In this document: positions 22,258-34,728 of the stretch, in pieces
Layout of the letters: each line of letters starts with the position of its first letter
Numbering within the stretch: the stretch's first letter is position 1
Assembly (NCBI GenBank): GCA_033439795.1
Contig: JAUTDP010000004.1
Location: 1,054,001-1,118,000, forward strand
DNA: 64,000 bases
Reading direction: 5' to 3'
Source: Sordaria brevicollis
Taxonomy: Eukaryota > Ascomycota > Sordariomycetes > Sordariales > Sordariaceae
Position numbers and translations under genes: made by a program
The notes under the pieces: model-generated
Databases searched by the model: none
What the model saw: only the letters and a program-made list of their open reading frames with translations
What the model was told of the DNA's origin: nothing

Positions 22258-22696
22258 CTATACTGGGGTCATTCGTCGTTCTTCCCCACAGCAGCGGCGC
22301 CCAGGCAGCCAAGGCCGCCGCTCCCGTGATGCCGACCGCTTGGGAATTACCACATTTCCCTCCAGACCACCAGATCTCCGAGTCACGGTCTACCTTATCT
22401 AGGACCCGTCCCGCTGACTTTGTGTGTCCTCGGATTGGTACTGAATGCAGTCGGTTCCCGGTTGCGTCAATGACTTGAAACACGAAGCATTGTGCCGGCG
22501 ATATTGGTACCTGATTAAAAGCATGATGTGCGTTTGGTTCAAGAAATCTGCATCGTATAAATCGCTCTCACGCTTCCACCCCCCACATTATTTGCCCTTC
22601 TCACTACCTACGAATCCGTTGTTCATCCCCGTATTTTCCTAAGTAGTCGGCTAGTCGCCTTTCATCCTTTCATCTCTTCTGATCTGCTGAGGATCC
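22258..22696. other. Intergenic region, nothing recognised
   Basis: 3' flank of MT5. No motif or convincing frame was found. Confidence 0.5.
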
Positions 22697-23945
22697 CTAT
22701 TCGGGTTTCCGACCCCATACGGATCGTGCTTGTCCGTATGCATGGATCTTAGGATTGTTGAGTTCTTTCCGAAGGTGAGAGGCATACACGGCAGTTTCTT
22801 CCGGTGACCATCCCATCACCATGTTGAACGGGTAGTTGAGATAGCCTGCGTGACCATGTATTAGCAAGAGTCCGGCTTTCCTTCAACCCTTCAACCACAA
22901 GATGGTCCGAAGCACAATTACCTTCAAGGTCAGTCTCCACGTTCATCTTCCACCAGATGCCCTTTTCAGCCAAGGACTTGTCCTTGTGCCAAGAACCGAA
23001 GGGAATGTAGTAATCCCGGACTTCGATGTCCACGAAGCCGGCCACTTCCATCCCCTTTTTCTGTAGCTCGAGAGTGTAAACGTCGAAGGGCCTTCCCATC
23101 TTTCTTCCTGCTGCATTCCATACCCTTCCCCATTGGGCGATAGCGCTATCCTCCTTTACGGTACCATCCTCCCCCCTAAATATACTGTCGCAGACGAAGC
23201 TTTCGGTATAACCACCGGGCTTACAAGTGCGGTAAGCTTGACGAAAGGTAGCCTCCCAATCCTCGATAATACCGAAGAGCATTCGCATGTGGATGAAATC
23301 AAAAGTATTATCGGCCCATGTCCACTCTGAATTACAATCGTCGAGTTCAAACTTTACGTTTGGAGGGACCCAGGAAGGCTGAATAGGTGTAATATCGGTA
23401 CCGATTACTTCAGCGTTAGGGAATTCGTCGGCAAAGTCGCTGCAAATCGATGGAGTTAGACGAGACGCGTCAGGGAATGTCTGGGGGGCTTACATTGCCC
23501 AAATGCCTGTTCCTGTACCGATATCGACGACTTTCTGAACCTTTTTCTTGTCGAGTGGAGAATTGTAGAGCTTTCCATCAAGCACCATTGTATATACATG
23601 ATGACTACCATGCCTGTTAGATTCGAATTCCAAAGGCGGGAGAGGCATGTATTGATACACTTACGCAAGCTCCAGAGCATCATTATGGCGCTCATCGTTG
23701 GGCTCCCATGATTCAGCGGTGCCAAGCTCTCTGTGATAGGTGCGTCCGTGAATCTGGCGGTACTCAAAAATCGAAGAGCTCAGCGAGGCAGTGCTGGACA
23801 TGAAAGACCCAATACTTGAAGCTCCATCATCGATGGGTTCCTCTTCCGTGGTTTGCTGTTGCCAATGAGAGGCTGGAAGAATACCGACAGCGGTCTGCTC
23901 CTCAATGCTGAGCAGAGGCGCTTGCTGTGCAGGTTCGGCTGCCAT
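22697..23945 (-). CDS. MT5: LaeA/UMTA-like methyltransferase, four exons
   Basis: Exons: 23665-23945 (exons 1 and 2 fused), 23494-23604, 22922-23439, 22697-22845, giving 352 aa, the shortest intact member because the disordered N-terminus is only about 25 residues before [17 protein letters not shown] and SWEPNDERH are present in exon 1; motif I is DIGTGTG (about 121-127); exon 4 has [34 protein letters not shown] and CKPGGYTES; the end is GRKPE. Loss of intron 1 and the QQQ after the HW signature are shared with MT3, suggesting these two are close relatives. The 518-nt exon ends at a less usual GTAATT donor. Confidence 0.9.
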
Positions 23946-25083
23946 GCTTGTGGTTCTGGCTCTTGGAACACGCTGCAGAAGACAAGGCGAAGGTTAGGAT
24001 CAATGTGCGAGAGAAGACAGATGACAGAGAGTATGAGCGTGACGCTGATTTTGGGATGCTGGAGATGAGCAGAAAACAGACTTTAAGCGAGAGGACGCGA
24101 GTGTTTACCATTGTCAAGGTGACATTGTACAGTTTCTGAACGTCTCGCCCACTGTGAACAATGCAATGAGAACCGCGAATGTCCAGGACGCCTTCCTCAT
24201 GCGGCCCCTGAGGTTCTGGTGAGCCCATCATGGCGGCGTAACAGATAACCGGCGGGGCTCCGGGCTGTCAAGGAGGAGACCAGCCAATGGACAAATTGAG
24301 GAGTGCCAGACATGCTTTCTGTACTCGAGTGGGATCCTGGTAGCGATAACCCATCTTTACCAAATTGACCTTTGCCTTACCCAGCAGTTTTGTCCGATGG
24401 AAGCATTTCCCCCAACTTCGAGAATTCAAGGTCGGTCGATCCACGATTCTGGAGACTCCATCGGAGGAGTTTTTAAGATCTCGAGAACCATGTGACCGGA
24501 ACCGAAATGGCGTTCGACTGCCAGACTTGGCCGACTGTCAATGTTCGACACTCCGTCGGCGAAAATGCCCAGTCGGGCACGGTAACCGCCATCCGGGGAA
24601 ACGGATATCATCCGAGTGACACCTCGAGGTCACCCGCGCCAATGCAAAACGAGTAGGGGTTCATGTCCCTGCACGCTGCAGTCGCACCTCAACTGGGCAA
24701 TACCGCGGAGTTCAAGCTTTGGCGAGGGGACACGTTGCATTCATTCCAGGGTCGAGAAGGCCTCGGATGTTGCAGCGCCGTTGCGGAAACATTGCGCGGA
24801 CCATTCGCTGTCGTGAACAGCCGTGAGAGTGAGGTTAACATGGGGCAAATCGTGTAAGCTATGGTGATCCAAGGTGATCATTTGCGCTGGGAGTCGTTCA
24901 GGGTATTCACCTAGAACTCGTCAGGTTAGCGTCGCAAGCTCTTGATCGAGTAGGTGGGCGCAGGCAGAAGCGACCAGATGCGGGCAACGTTGGCAAGCTG
25001 GATTTCGCGTCAAATGGAGAAGGGGGAAATGGGAAGACGCATTGAATAAGGACTAGCACCAGCGCGTGTCGACAATTGATTTA
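23946..25083. other. Intergenic region with recurring upstream block
   Basis: 5' region of MT5. CCCAGTCGGGCACGGTAACC lies at about 24570 and a CCTGCACGCTGCAGTCGCAC segment, then GGGCAATACCGCGG, at about 24670-24710; diverged versions lie at about 17947-18120, 28385 and 46143. No gene is recognised. Confidence 0.5.
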
Positions 25084-25551
25084 GGCCCTGATCGGCTCAA
25101 ACTGTTCTGAACAGTTTGAGGGCCTTCAAGGATGTTATGCACGATTTCGAGGGCAACAAGGCTGTGCATAATCATTTACCAAAGGCGCTTTGCCTTCATT
25201 GAGCGGGCACGGACAAAATTGGCGTTGACCTTTCCCTTTATAGCGATAGCTCTTTCGTTTATTTTCATTAGCTTCTTTTTCTTCTTTTCAAACTTTTTCA
25301 CTCCAAATACCTTTTCTGAGAGCTCTGGCCAACCTTGCCAAGAGCTGCCAAGCACCAATTGAATCAATAGATTTCGAACTTTTTGCTTCAAAACTCACCA
25401 AATCTCAGATGTAGGGTCACCCTACTTCTGGCAGAACAGTTTGGGAGAGTTTGGACTTTTTGATACTTTTGAGAAAGCCAATGCCACCCCCTGCTAGCAA
25501 TGTACCAAAATCCCCAAACTTTTCATTGAACAGTTTGAGCCGATCAGGGCC
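25084..25551. mobile_element. MITE-like element, 468 bp, perfect 24-bp inverted repeats and TTA duplication
   Basis: Both ends begin GGCCCTGATCGGCTCAAACT and remain identical for 24 bp. The element is flanked by TTA on each side (25081-25083 and 25552-25554), the target size of PIF/Harbinger-type elements. The left end also forms a short internal palindrome (AACTGTTCTGAACAGTT). The interior is A/T-rich without a transposase frame, so it would be non-autonomous. Confidence 0.85.
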
Positions 25552-26043
25552 TTAGGTGGTGAGAGCAACGTTAGAAAGGAAGATGAGAAAAAGACAGGCG
25601 GGATACATTGGCGGAAGATTCGGGTGGTGATGCGGCGCCTGAACCTCAATGGGTGCATGTCAGCCGGGAGCAAGGGCTCACTTGTGATCACCAGTTCAAG
25701 AGTAGAACCAGATACCAGTGGCTACAAACGCAGCAGGAAGCGAGCTACCTTCCGCTACAGGTACCCACGGGACAATCCGTCTGAAAGTTGACCATCGACA
25801 GGGGCATGTTGCACGACCTGCTACACTGAGAGAGTGAGAGGCCTTTGATGCAGGATCGTATTCTTCGCAAAGCAATGTGGCATTGAGATATCAGTATCCA
25901 ACACGGTAAAGAGAAAATGCTCGTTCTGACATGCTCTCTCTTGACCCAACCCTGCGGTTCTGTCACCCATAATGCTACCGGTAATCAGCAGCCAAGCCGA
26001 GAATGAGATCCATGCGGCGTGCGCTCCAGTGTCCTCTTCCGCT
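25552..26043. other. Intergenic region, nothing recognised
   Basis: 3' flank of MT6. Only short frames without motifs. Confidence 0.5.
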
Positions 26044-27707
26044 TCATTCTGGCTTACGACCCCAGGCAACCCGCAACATGAAGTACCCGTGATTCTTGGG
26101 ATTGTTCCATTCCTTCTTAGCGTGAGCGGCATACACCTTCGTCTCGTCAGGGGTCCAGCCCATGACGAGATTCAAGATGTAGTTCACGTATCCTGGTATA
26201 TACGCATTAGTATCAACACAACATGCGGTTTGGACGAAACACTTACCATCAAGATCAGCTTCGATGGCCAGTTTATACCAGAGCCCCCTTTCTGCCGCCT
26301 TCTTTTCCGGGTGCCAGACCCCCATAGGGCATTGAATATCCTCGTACTGAATATCAACAAATCCAGCAGCTTCCATACCCTTACGTTGCAAATCATCCTC
26401 GTAGACGGTAAACGGCCTACCCATCTTCTTACCGCCCTCACCCATAACAATACCCCATTGGCCCAACGCAGATTCCTTTTTAATCGATCCATCATCGCTT
26501 TGAAAGGAGATACTCGCGCCAATACTTTCAACGTAGCCGCCCGGTTTACAGCAACGGAACGCATTGAGAAAAAGCTCATTCCAATCTGTAACGACGCCTA
26601 CGAGCATACGCATATGGATAAAATCGAAGCTATTCTCGTTAAAGGTCCATTCCTGGTTACAATCGTCAATTTCGAACTTGACGTTGGGAGGGACCCAAGT
26701 AGGTTGGATAGGGGACACGTCGGTTCCAATTACTTCGGCGTTGGGATATTCATCGGCGAAATCACTATAATTGAGAACAAGGGTTGGTTAGTTAGGATCC
26801 GATCGAGGCGGTTCGCGTGACAGTGTAAGCAACGGTAGTCGATCTTCACGACTACTTGGCAGGGCGTTCGCCATGTGAATGTGTACGTCTTTTGGCAGCA
26901 GTTCCAACCCCCAACACTTCCCATGGAGGCACAGGGTTGATGTGTCTTCAAATTTTGTTGAACGTGACACTTGTTGGTTTCCGTGTTGGGCCAAAGAGAT
27001 GTTCAGGCGGCCTCCAAGCGAGGTTCCGACTTGCCACTGGGCATGGCGATGGATGTCGGTGATCGATCACACGGTGGCTTGTTTTTCTTTCTTTCTTTTC
27101 TTTTTGAGTGTGTGTGTTTGAAAGAAAAAAGCTGGAAGACTTACATAGCCCACAATCCACTACCTGTCCCAACGTCAAGCACTTTCTGCACCTTCTTCTT
27201 ATCAAGTGGTGAAAGGTGGAGCTTGCCATCCAACTGGACAAGCATGGCATGGTGGCTTGACGGCATACGTAATACGTTAGTAAATGTCAACTTCAACATT
27301 ATAAAACAATCGGTAGTATTGTCACTTACAAGATCTCCATCGCTTCGACATGACGTTCGTCATTAGGCTGCCACGACTCGGCATTGCCAACCTCGCCGTG
27401 GTAAGTCCTTCCGTGAACCGTGCGGTAGTTGTAAATGCTCGAACTCAGGGAAGCAGTTGTCGAAGTGAACGAGCCTATCGAAGAGGCACCGTCATCGAAT
27501 GTGTCATCTCCAAGCTGCAAAACCAGTGTCAACACTGCCAGATAATGGTGCGTTAAATTCGTCACTCACTGGCTGTTGTGCCCAATGCGAAGCTGGGAGG
27601 GCGCCCAGTGCCTGTTGTTCCTCAGCAGTAAGCGGTGCTGGTTGAGCACTCGGGGCCGCGGGCGCCGGCGGGCTGGAGGGTTGATCGCTTATGGGACTGC
27701 TGGCCAT
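26044..27707 (-). CDS. MT6: LaeA/UMTA-like methyltransferase
   Basis: Exons: 27570-27707, 27330-27514, 27145-27255, 26247-26764, 26044-26192, giving 366 aa. The N-terminus is P/A/S-rich ([16 protein letters not shown]) and ends LGALPASHW. Exon 2 carries [16 protein letters not shown] and SWQPNDERH; exon 3 starts HHAM and ends with motif I DVGTGSG (about 135-141). Exon 4 has [42 protein letters not shown] and CKPGGYVES, and exon 5 ends RVAWGRKPE. It is closest in wording to MT4 ([10 protein letters not shown] shared in exon 4). A TTTTAA core element lies about 140 nt upstream. Confidence 0.9.
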
Positions 27708-29749
27708 GTTTGGAAGTGAAAGCAGGGAACGTAGCTAGGCGGCTATGCGGATGAAGGTCAAGTATATGGCTAGAGCCAAGAACCGGGCAAGACTCGAGAA
27801 TTCGAAAGAGAGCCCGGACGAAGAAGGTGTTCTTGTGTATAAGCCTTTTAACGGCGGGGACAGGAGAGCTCGGCTGGTAACGGCAAGTACGACAGGAAGC
27901 GGAGCGGAATTGTGTGCTTGATCCACCTTGAGGGCCCCCAAGGAGTAATTAATCCTGTATGATACCCTCCCGGCGGATCCAGGCCCATTCAACTGGTAGG
28001 ATCTGAATGTGACAGCACCCTGACAGACAACTTGGGTGTGGATATGAATGTCGCGGGGTTGGCATCCTAGCGGCTGCGGAACCGGCATGTCCACAGGGGG
28101 CCTTGAAAGTTCATGATACGTAGCTTTTAGTATTCCTGATTGATCTCGGGTCGTCCCATTAACGAGAACTGGACGGGAATTTGACCTTTTCACACTTGAC
28201 GCCGTCACTTTTCAGCTTGGAGAAAAAGGCACAATCGTTAGAATATGCTAGCCACTGCCCTCAGAGGCAGGGGTTATTCCTGTCTGGCACTGTAATCGGG
28301 AATGAAGGTCGGAAATTACCCCGTTGTTTCGGCATACAGTAGCAGGACTTACTTACCAGGAGTCCAGGACCGTACCTAGTGGGCAATGCCGCTAAGTTCA
28401 AGCCAGGTAGGCTTTGAATAGCACGCGTCGCATCCATCTTGAATCATTCCTGTTTGGTCCCAACTGTTATACCCCGCAATGGCTCTTGACGGTCCAGGGG
28501 TCCAGACGAACCAGAGGTCGAGAGCAACCAGGAAACCGCTCAGCGTCGAACATGTGGTGCGAATGCGACAAAGCTCACCGACAGAGAACTCCACAGCGTC
28601 GACTTGGGGACATTTTATCTTTGACAAGGGAGGACGATTCAAAATCCAAGTTGGCCTTGTGGGCACGGCGTGTCATGGCAGCTGTGGGTACCTAGGGTAG
28701 TCGAGCCTTGTCGAAGTCGGGAATGGAGATTCGGCCGAAGTGTGTATGTACAGAAGACGGTGACAGGTGCCTCGGTGGGAATGGTGTTGACTGCCACGGG
28801 GCAGCCAAACTGCCGTTGTCGGGTGCGTATTGTGGTTGCTTCGCTTGCCACTGTACACGTCTAATGGTTCGTTGTTAGCGCGATGACTGCGACAGTTTTG
28901 CTGGAACACCAATATGCAAGCGAAACAAAGCAGAGGGTGTCATACACTCTAGGAACCCGGTAATTCGCGACCAAGTGTTGTGGTATTGGTTGGATTCGGC
29001 AAAACATGTGGCATAATGTTGCGTAAACGAAAATTCCTGGGGGGAAAATGGTCACCGGAGATGTGGCATAACCAAGACCTCAGGGCAGGCGTGGGACAAG
29101 ACACATCGTACAAGAGCGGCAGAAATGAATGAGCAAAAAATGGCAAATGAGTGTGTAACAAAAGAGGACCAAAGGGGGAAGGTGAGAGGAATGTGATTCG
29201 GGTTGGAAAGAGCAGCGGCGAAAGCTCCGCGCGCGTTGGGCTCGGGTCCGTTGGAAGGTGGGGTCACAGAAAGCGGGGCCCGGTGCGGCCCGGTTGCGCC
29301 TGTCCCCGGGCCCCGCTTGTCTGTCTTCCGGCCCCGACTGTCCGGTCCATGAACGCTTACCAAGTGCGAATTTCGGAGTCCAAAACCGAACAGAAAGATG
29401 GCATGGAAATATAAACCTACCATAGTTGTTTAGCGGCTTTGAACCGGTTTCGAAATGCCGTCCAACTTACAGTACTGGAACCTGGTGGTTCTGACCGGGG
29501 TGGTTTCTTTGCCAGGAAACCCCGGCAAGACGGCGAGACGTCAGCTCCCATCGCGTATACATAACGCATCCGTCCGTACATCAACCGCGACATTCCTGAT
29601 TTGAGATGCAAAAGCTTCATTAGTTCATAACGTCATCACTTATAGCGGCTCCCCAACCGCTCGATTAACACGCCAAGATCCCATACCGGTATCCCAAAGA
29701 CAATGGCATGATTGGCATCCTCCAGCCGCCGCAGGCATAAGGAGCCTCA
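27708..29749. other. Intergenic region with GC-rich hairpin
   Basis: 5' flank of MT6 and 3' flank of MT7. It holds GGGCAATGCCGCTAAGTTCA near 28383, similar to sequence near 24700, and the hairpin at 29271-29318. No gene is recognised, although several frames are open through the GC-rich stretch. Confidence 0.5.
29271..29318. repeat. Perfect 13-bp GC-rich inverted repeat
   Basis: AAGCGGGGCCCGG at 29271-29283 is the exact reverse complement of 29306-29318, with a 22-nt GC-rich spacer. It could form a stable cruciform or RNA hairpin. No gene boundary is close enough to call it a terminator. Confidence 0.6.
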
Positions 29750-31496
29750 CTACTCGGGCTTCCTCCCCCACGCAACCCTCGCCATGACATACCCGTGATT
29801 CTTCGGATCATTCCATTCCTTTCTCACGTGGGCACAATAAGCATTCGTTTCCTCCGGCTTCCACCCCAGCAAACTCTGGCAGATATAGTTCAAGTAACCC
29901 TCCAAATCGGCCTCCAAGGTAACCTTCCACCACCACCCGCGCTCAGCAGCATCCTTATCGGGATGCCACACCCCGACAGGAATGACCATATCCTTGAACT
30001 CGATATCCACAAAACCGGCCTCTTCCATCCCCTTACGCTGTACATCCTCGCTATATACATCAAACGTACGTCCAAACGCCTTTCCGCCCTCGATCCAGAT
30101 CTTACCCCATTGCGCAAGGGCGCTGGCGCTGTCAGGGGTTATAGACCCGTCATCGGAAATAAAGTGGCAAGAGGAACCCATACTTTCAACGTATGCGCCA
30201 GGCTTACAACACCGGTAGGCTTCCCTGAAGATAGCGTACCAATCTTGGATAACGCCGACAAGCATGCGCATGTTAATGAAATCGAAGGTGTTCTCGGGCC
30301 AGGTCCATTCTTGGTTGCAATCGTCAAGCTCGAATTTCAAGTTGGGAGGCACCCATTTAGGCTGTATGGGCGTAATATCGGTGCCAATGACTTCAGCATG
30401 AGGGAATTCGTCTGCGAAGTCGCTAGAAGGTGGAAAAAGCATATTAGATGTGAAGCGCTAAAAAGAGTGCTATCAAGGAAATCCCCGGTCTCTCAGTCAA
30501 GTTCGAAACTTCCACTTGACTTACATGACCTACTGGGCAGCCCCTTTCTTTCTTTGGCATACTGGCGGAATTTTTCTTGGTAGCGAAAAGCCTCGAGGTG
30601 GCTTCGGAAGGGGGTGGGGATTCGGATCCGGGCTTTTTCTTTCCTTTTTTTTTTCTTCCTTTTTTTTTGGGTCATGGCTTGGCATCGACTTGACTAGCTT
30701 GTCCAAGTAGGCAAGCAAGCAAGTGGAAGTTACAGATTGTGCTAGGTCCCGTCAAGCAGGTTGGAACCCTCTACTTGACTTCAGTCGGCTTGTTGTGATC
30801 CCTTCCCGGCGCTGCTCGGCTAAAGCACTACCTGGGGAAATCGGGGAAAGAGTTACTTACATCGCCCACATGCCGGTGCCGGTTCCGATATCAACCACCT
30901 TTTGCACCTTCTTCTTGTCAAGAGGGGATAGGAAAAGCTTTCCACCGGTGCAGATCGTGAAACAGTGATGGCTGTTAGACAAGTTGTCAGTGTTTGTTCC
31001 GAACCATGACTGTAACCCATTTGTATGTTGATGATATCGGGAACCGAGAGGGGGGGTGGGTGTGGGGGAGAAGTCTGGTCGACGTACGCAATATCCATGG
31101 AGTCAAGGTGTCGGTTGTCATTGGGCTCCCAGCCCTCAGCATTTCCAATATCGCCGTGGTAAGTTCTGCCATGATGTTCACGGTACTGGAAAATGGTGCT
31201 GGTCAAGGACGCAGTGCTGGACGCGATTGACCCAATCGTGGAAGCGCCGTCATCATCATTGTCATCCTCGGGGACCTAAGAAAGGATGCAATATGTGGTT
31301 AGCAGATGTCTTTCATGAGCAATTGAGGGGCAGATAAGCTTACGTCCGCCCAATGCGATGCGGGAAGAATACCAGCGGCAGTCGCTGCCTCGGCGTCAAG
31401 AAGGGGCGCGGGGCCCGAAGCGGGCTCCGGCGATGCGGTCTTCTCGTTTTTAGGGCTCCTGGGGCTGGTGGCCTTTGCATCGCTGGGGGAAGCCAT
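29750..31496 (-). CDS. MT7: LaeA/UMTA-like methyltransferase lacking the last intron
   Basis: Exons: 31344-31496, 31088-31275, 30861-30971, 29750-30422, giving 374 aa. The last two exons of the other copies are a single 673-nt exon here: EADLEG runs straight into YLNYICQSLLGW with no intron. The N-terminus has SPRSPKNEK and SPEP and ends AGILPASHW; exon 2 has an acidic run before DDGASTIGSIASS, then HGRTYH. Motif I is DIGTGTG (about 141-147). Exon 4 has [35 protein letters not shown] and CKPGAYVES, and two extra residues in a SASALAQWG segment. The end is RVAWGRKPE. Intron 3 (30423-30860) is long, with T-rich and TTCC-rich tracts. Confidence 0.9.
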
Positions 31497-33253
31497 GGAT
31501 GCGATTTTACCGGTGTAGCGCGACCCAACTGGAGAAAAGTTCACGTTATCAGATGAGCAGCAGATCGCTTTAAGAACATTGCCAACGAGGGTGTCTTGCA
31601 TCGGAGCAGTATCATCGTAATGGAACAACATTGGCAGTGTACACAGTCTTTGCCGGGGACGATCGGCCGCTCCGATGTGCGCCATAAAAGGACCGGGTGA
31701 CTAGCGACATTGTGGCTTGTGATGGACCGTGACAGGTCAGACAGGTTTCGGAATTCCAGAGGACCACGCCCATCCAGACCAATGGACTGGTGCCAAACAT
31801 CCTGCGAGGACCCGAATGACCCCTCTTCGCTATATTCATTTATATTCCCCGAATCCCGTCCGTAGGTTCGGAACGATATTGGGGGTGGCGGACCTCGGGG
31901 TATCACCGCTCGCCAACTTCCTATAAGCACTCGAGACTTGTGTTGATTGAATGTGTATCGAAGCGTATGAGCAATGCAGTTCGGTTTAATGGTGCGAATT
32001 GGAGTTTTCCCAGTCTACATGCGTGGACGGGAAGGTCTGAACCGGCTCGCTTGGAAAATGTGCCAGAAGCGTGTGCCATCTTGACCAGAGAAGTCAACAG
32101 TTGCCCAGCAGCGAGATAGTGAGAATCCCGAACGACAAACCAGCGTTGGGCACCACGTTCGAGACTAATAAAGAACCACTGGGCATCTGTCAATCGTTCA
32201 AAGATGTTTTTGTCAACCCTTCCACGGTCGGGGAAGGCGGGTTGGTCGACGCCGGACATGTTGAGTTTGTTTTCTCGTGGAGAGGCCAGGGTGTTGATAG
32301 TTGGGAGGTCAAGCCTGTGAACCAGCGTGAGTTAGTGAGGTTCCCATCCATGCGGTCGGTGAGAGGGTAGACTTCTATTAGCAATCTCGTGGGGTTGGTT
32401 TAGGATATCGTGCGTGAGAAGGAGTTGAGTTAGTGATTGCCAGGAACGATAACCGGAGCTGATACGCTGGTGGCATGGTGGCGCCAACAAGAACAACAAT
32501 GGCAAAGCAAAAGAAGAGGAAGGATTGAAACGTAGTGATTGGAATAATTGTACTGGAAAAGGTAAGTTCAAAAAATTTCAAATCTGCCCGCGGCTGAAGT
32601 TAATTCGGCCAGGTTGCAATGATGGGTGGGCGACGACCAGGCAATGATACGGGTCGTTACTGTAGAGAGGGCGGGGTACGGTACCGGCGGTACGGCACGG
32701 CACGGGTGGTACTTGCCACTTGGCTAGCTTCCGGTCCCGCTGCGCCTCCGCCTCTGGATCCACAGGTGCATGGCGGCATCCGATGAACGGTCAAAGACTC
32801 CTCAAACATGAAGGAGAGTACAAAACGATAATGAGCAATAACGATGGACATTGTTTCTATAGTATCTGTCGTGTATTCCGCGCATGTATATCCCTGATTG
32901 CCTAGATCGTGGGTGACACGGCATGCGCAGAAGCGATGTTTGGCACATCATGTCGATTGGACGGATTGGTCCGGTAAACGCATCCCAAAATTCACAACTT
33001 CCCACCTTAGCTGTAGTACGGGCTATCGTCGCACCATTCAGCAGCAGCTCTGTGAAACCCAATCCCAAGTACCAAACCAAACGCAATGGGCTAGACGCCC
33101 AGTTGGGCCTGGGTCCTTCACTGTGTTGTCAACGGTGATTCCTGAGCCTGCGCAGAAAGCAGGATGTGCAGTTGCCTGAAACAGCCAAGGTGAAGGATAT
33201 CCCATCGACCCTGTAGTCGCTGATAAGTACCTCCCCATATGATTTGAGTCCTG
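31497..33253. other. Intergenic region, one possible small gene
   Basis: 5' flank of MT7 and 3' flank of MT8. Apart from the candidate frame at 31921-32259 nothing is recognised. GGTACGGTACCGGCGGTACGG near 32677 is a palindrome-rich tract. Confidence 0.45.
31921..32259 (-). CDS. Hypothetical small protein (112 aa)
   Basis: A frame starting at ATG 32259 in a good fungal context (CTCAACATGTCC), running 112 codons. The first 75 or so residues (FERLTDAQWFFISLERG, then RWFVVRDSHYLAAGQLL) read like a folded protein and use C-ending codons; the tail looks less natural and could hide an intron. Not recognised. It could equally be a chance frame. Confidence 0.35.
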   Translation of the reverse strand: MSGVDQPAFPDRGRVDKNIFERLTDAQWFFISLERGAQRWFVVRDSHYLAAGQLLTSLVKMAHASGTFSKRAGSDLPVHACRLGKLQFAPLNRTALLIRFDTHSINTSLECL

Positions 33254-34728
33254 TTACTCTGGCTTCCGACCCCAGATAGAGCGTGCTTTAGAGTAGCCGT
33301 GAATCTTCGGGTTGTTGAACTCCTTTTTAAGGTGCACAGCGTAACGAGCAGTTTCCTCTGGAGTCCACCCCATCACCGCATTGAATGCGTAGTTCAGGTA
33401 ACCTATTTTGTCATAATCATTAGCAACCCTGATCACCTTATCCACCACAACCTAATAGTAAATCAGACTTACCTTCCAAATCACTTTCCATAGTGACCTT
33501 CCACCATAGACCTTTCTCGGCCAGCTTCTTATCCTTATGCCAAACACCGAAGGGGATATAATACTCCTTAATCTCAATATCTATAAACCCAGCCGCTTCC
33601 ATACCCTTCTTGTCCAAATCGTCCTCGTATACTGAAAATGGCCTGCCCATTTTCTTTCCCGCCTGATTCCACACCCTCCCCCACTGAGCCATAGCACTAT
33701 CGTCTTTAAGTGTGCCATCGTCGCAACAGAAGATACTGTTACTAACGCAGCATTCGACGTAACCTCCAGGCTTGCAAGTCCGGTAGGCTTGGCGAAATAA
33801 TATATCCCAATCCGCAACGATACCAATCAGCATACGGATATGGGTAAAATCGAAGGTATTGTTAGCCCAAGTCCACTCCGCATTACAATCGTCGAGTTCA
33901 AACTTGACATTAGCCGGAACCCAGGAGGGTTGGATGGGGGTAATGTCGGTTCCGATCACCTCGGCATCGGGAAATTCATCGGCGAAATCGCTAGAAAGAA
34001 GAAAGTATTAGAAACCGGCAATCTGCGGGGCTCTATACCAAAACTTACATCGCCCATATGCCCGTTCCAGTTCCGATATCGACAACTTTCTGAACCTTCT
34101 TCTTATCGAGAGGAGCGTGAAAAAGTCTCCCATCCATTGTTACCGTGTAGGTGTGATGACTGCTGCTAGTTAGCCTCTACCTGCCATTTGCAGTTGGGAA
34201 GAGTCCTGAATTAGCACCGTGACGAAGACTTACGCTAGTTCCAACGATTCGAGGTGACGTTGATCATTGGGTTCCCACGATTGAGCGCTGCCGATCTCGC
34301 CATGGTATGTTCTTCCATGAATGGTGCGATAGTTAAAGATGCTTTCGCTCAAGGATGCTGTACTGGATATGAAGGAACTGATTGTCGACGCGCCGTCGTC
34401 CTCAGGGTCTTCTTCCCCGACCTGTACCGAAATGGTTAGACGTCTGGCCAAGATCCGCATATAAACCCTTACTTACCACCTGTTGTGCCCAGTGCGAGGC
34501 CGGGAGAATTCCAGCTGCGTTCTGTTCCTCTGTACTGAGCGGTGTTGGCCCAGTACCGGGAACAGTGGATGCCGGCGGGCTGGAGGCTTCGTTGCTCTTG
34601 GGACTCTTGGGGCTCTTGGGACTCTTGGGGGCAGGGCTTTTGGAAATCTCGATGCCTGGGTTCTTGGAGGTCTCCGGACCAGGACTTTTGGAGGTCTCGG
34701 GGCCCAGGACTTTAGGGCTCGTGGCCAT
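33254..34728 (-). CDS. MT8: LaeA/UMTA-like methyltransferase with longest S/P-rich N-terminus
   Basis: Exons: 34477-34728, 34234-34421, 34049-34159, 33473-33990, 33254-33402, giving 405 aa. Exon 1 (84 codons) carries repeats of the type GPETSKSP and [10 protein letters not shown], then PGTGPTPLSTEEQ and AGILPASHW. Exon 2 has DDGASTISSFISS, HGRTYH and SWEPNDQRH. Exon 3 starts HHTYT and contains motif I DIGTGTG (about 174-180). Exon 4 has [35 protein letters not shown] and CKPGGYVEC. The end is RSIWGRKPE followed by TAA. In exon 4 it resembles MT5 (YYIPFG-WHKDK), so MT3, MT5 and MT8 may form one subgroup. Confidence 0.9.

Noticed and set aside
25800..27000. 282-codon plus-strand frame opposite MT6
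   Set aside because: It is the complement of the catalytic exon plus intron; the minus strand carries all methyltransferase motifs with correct splice sites.
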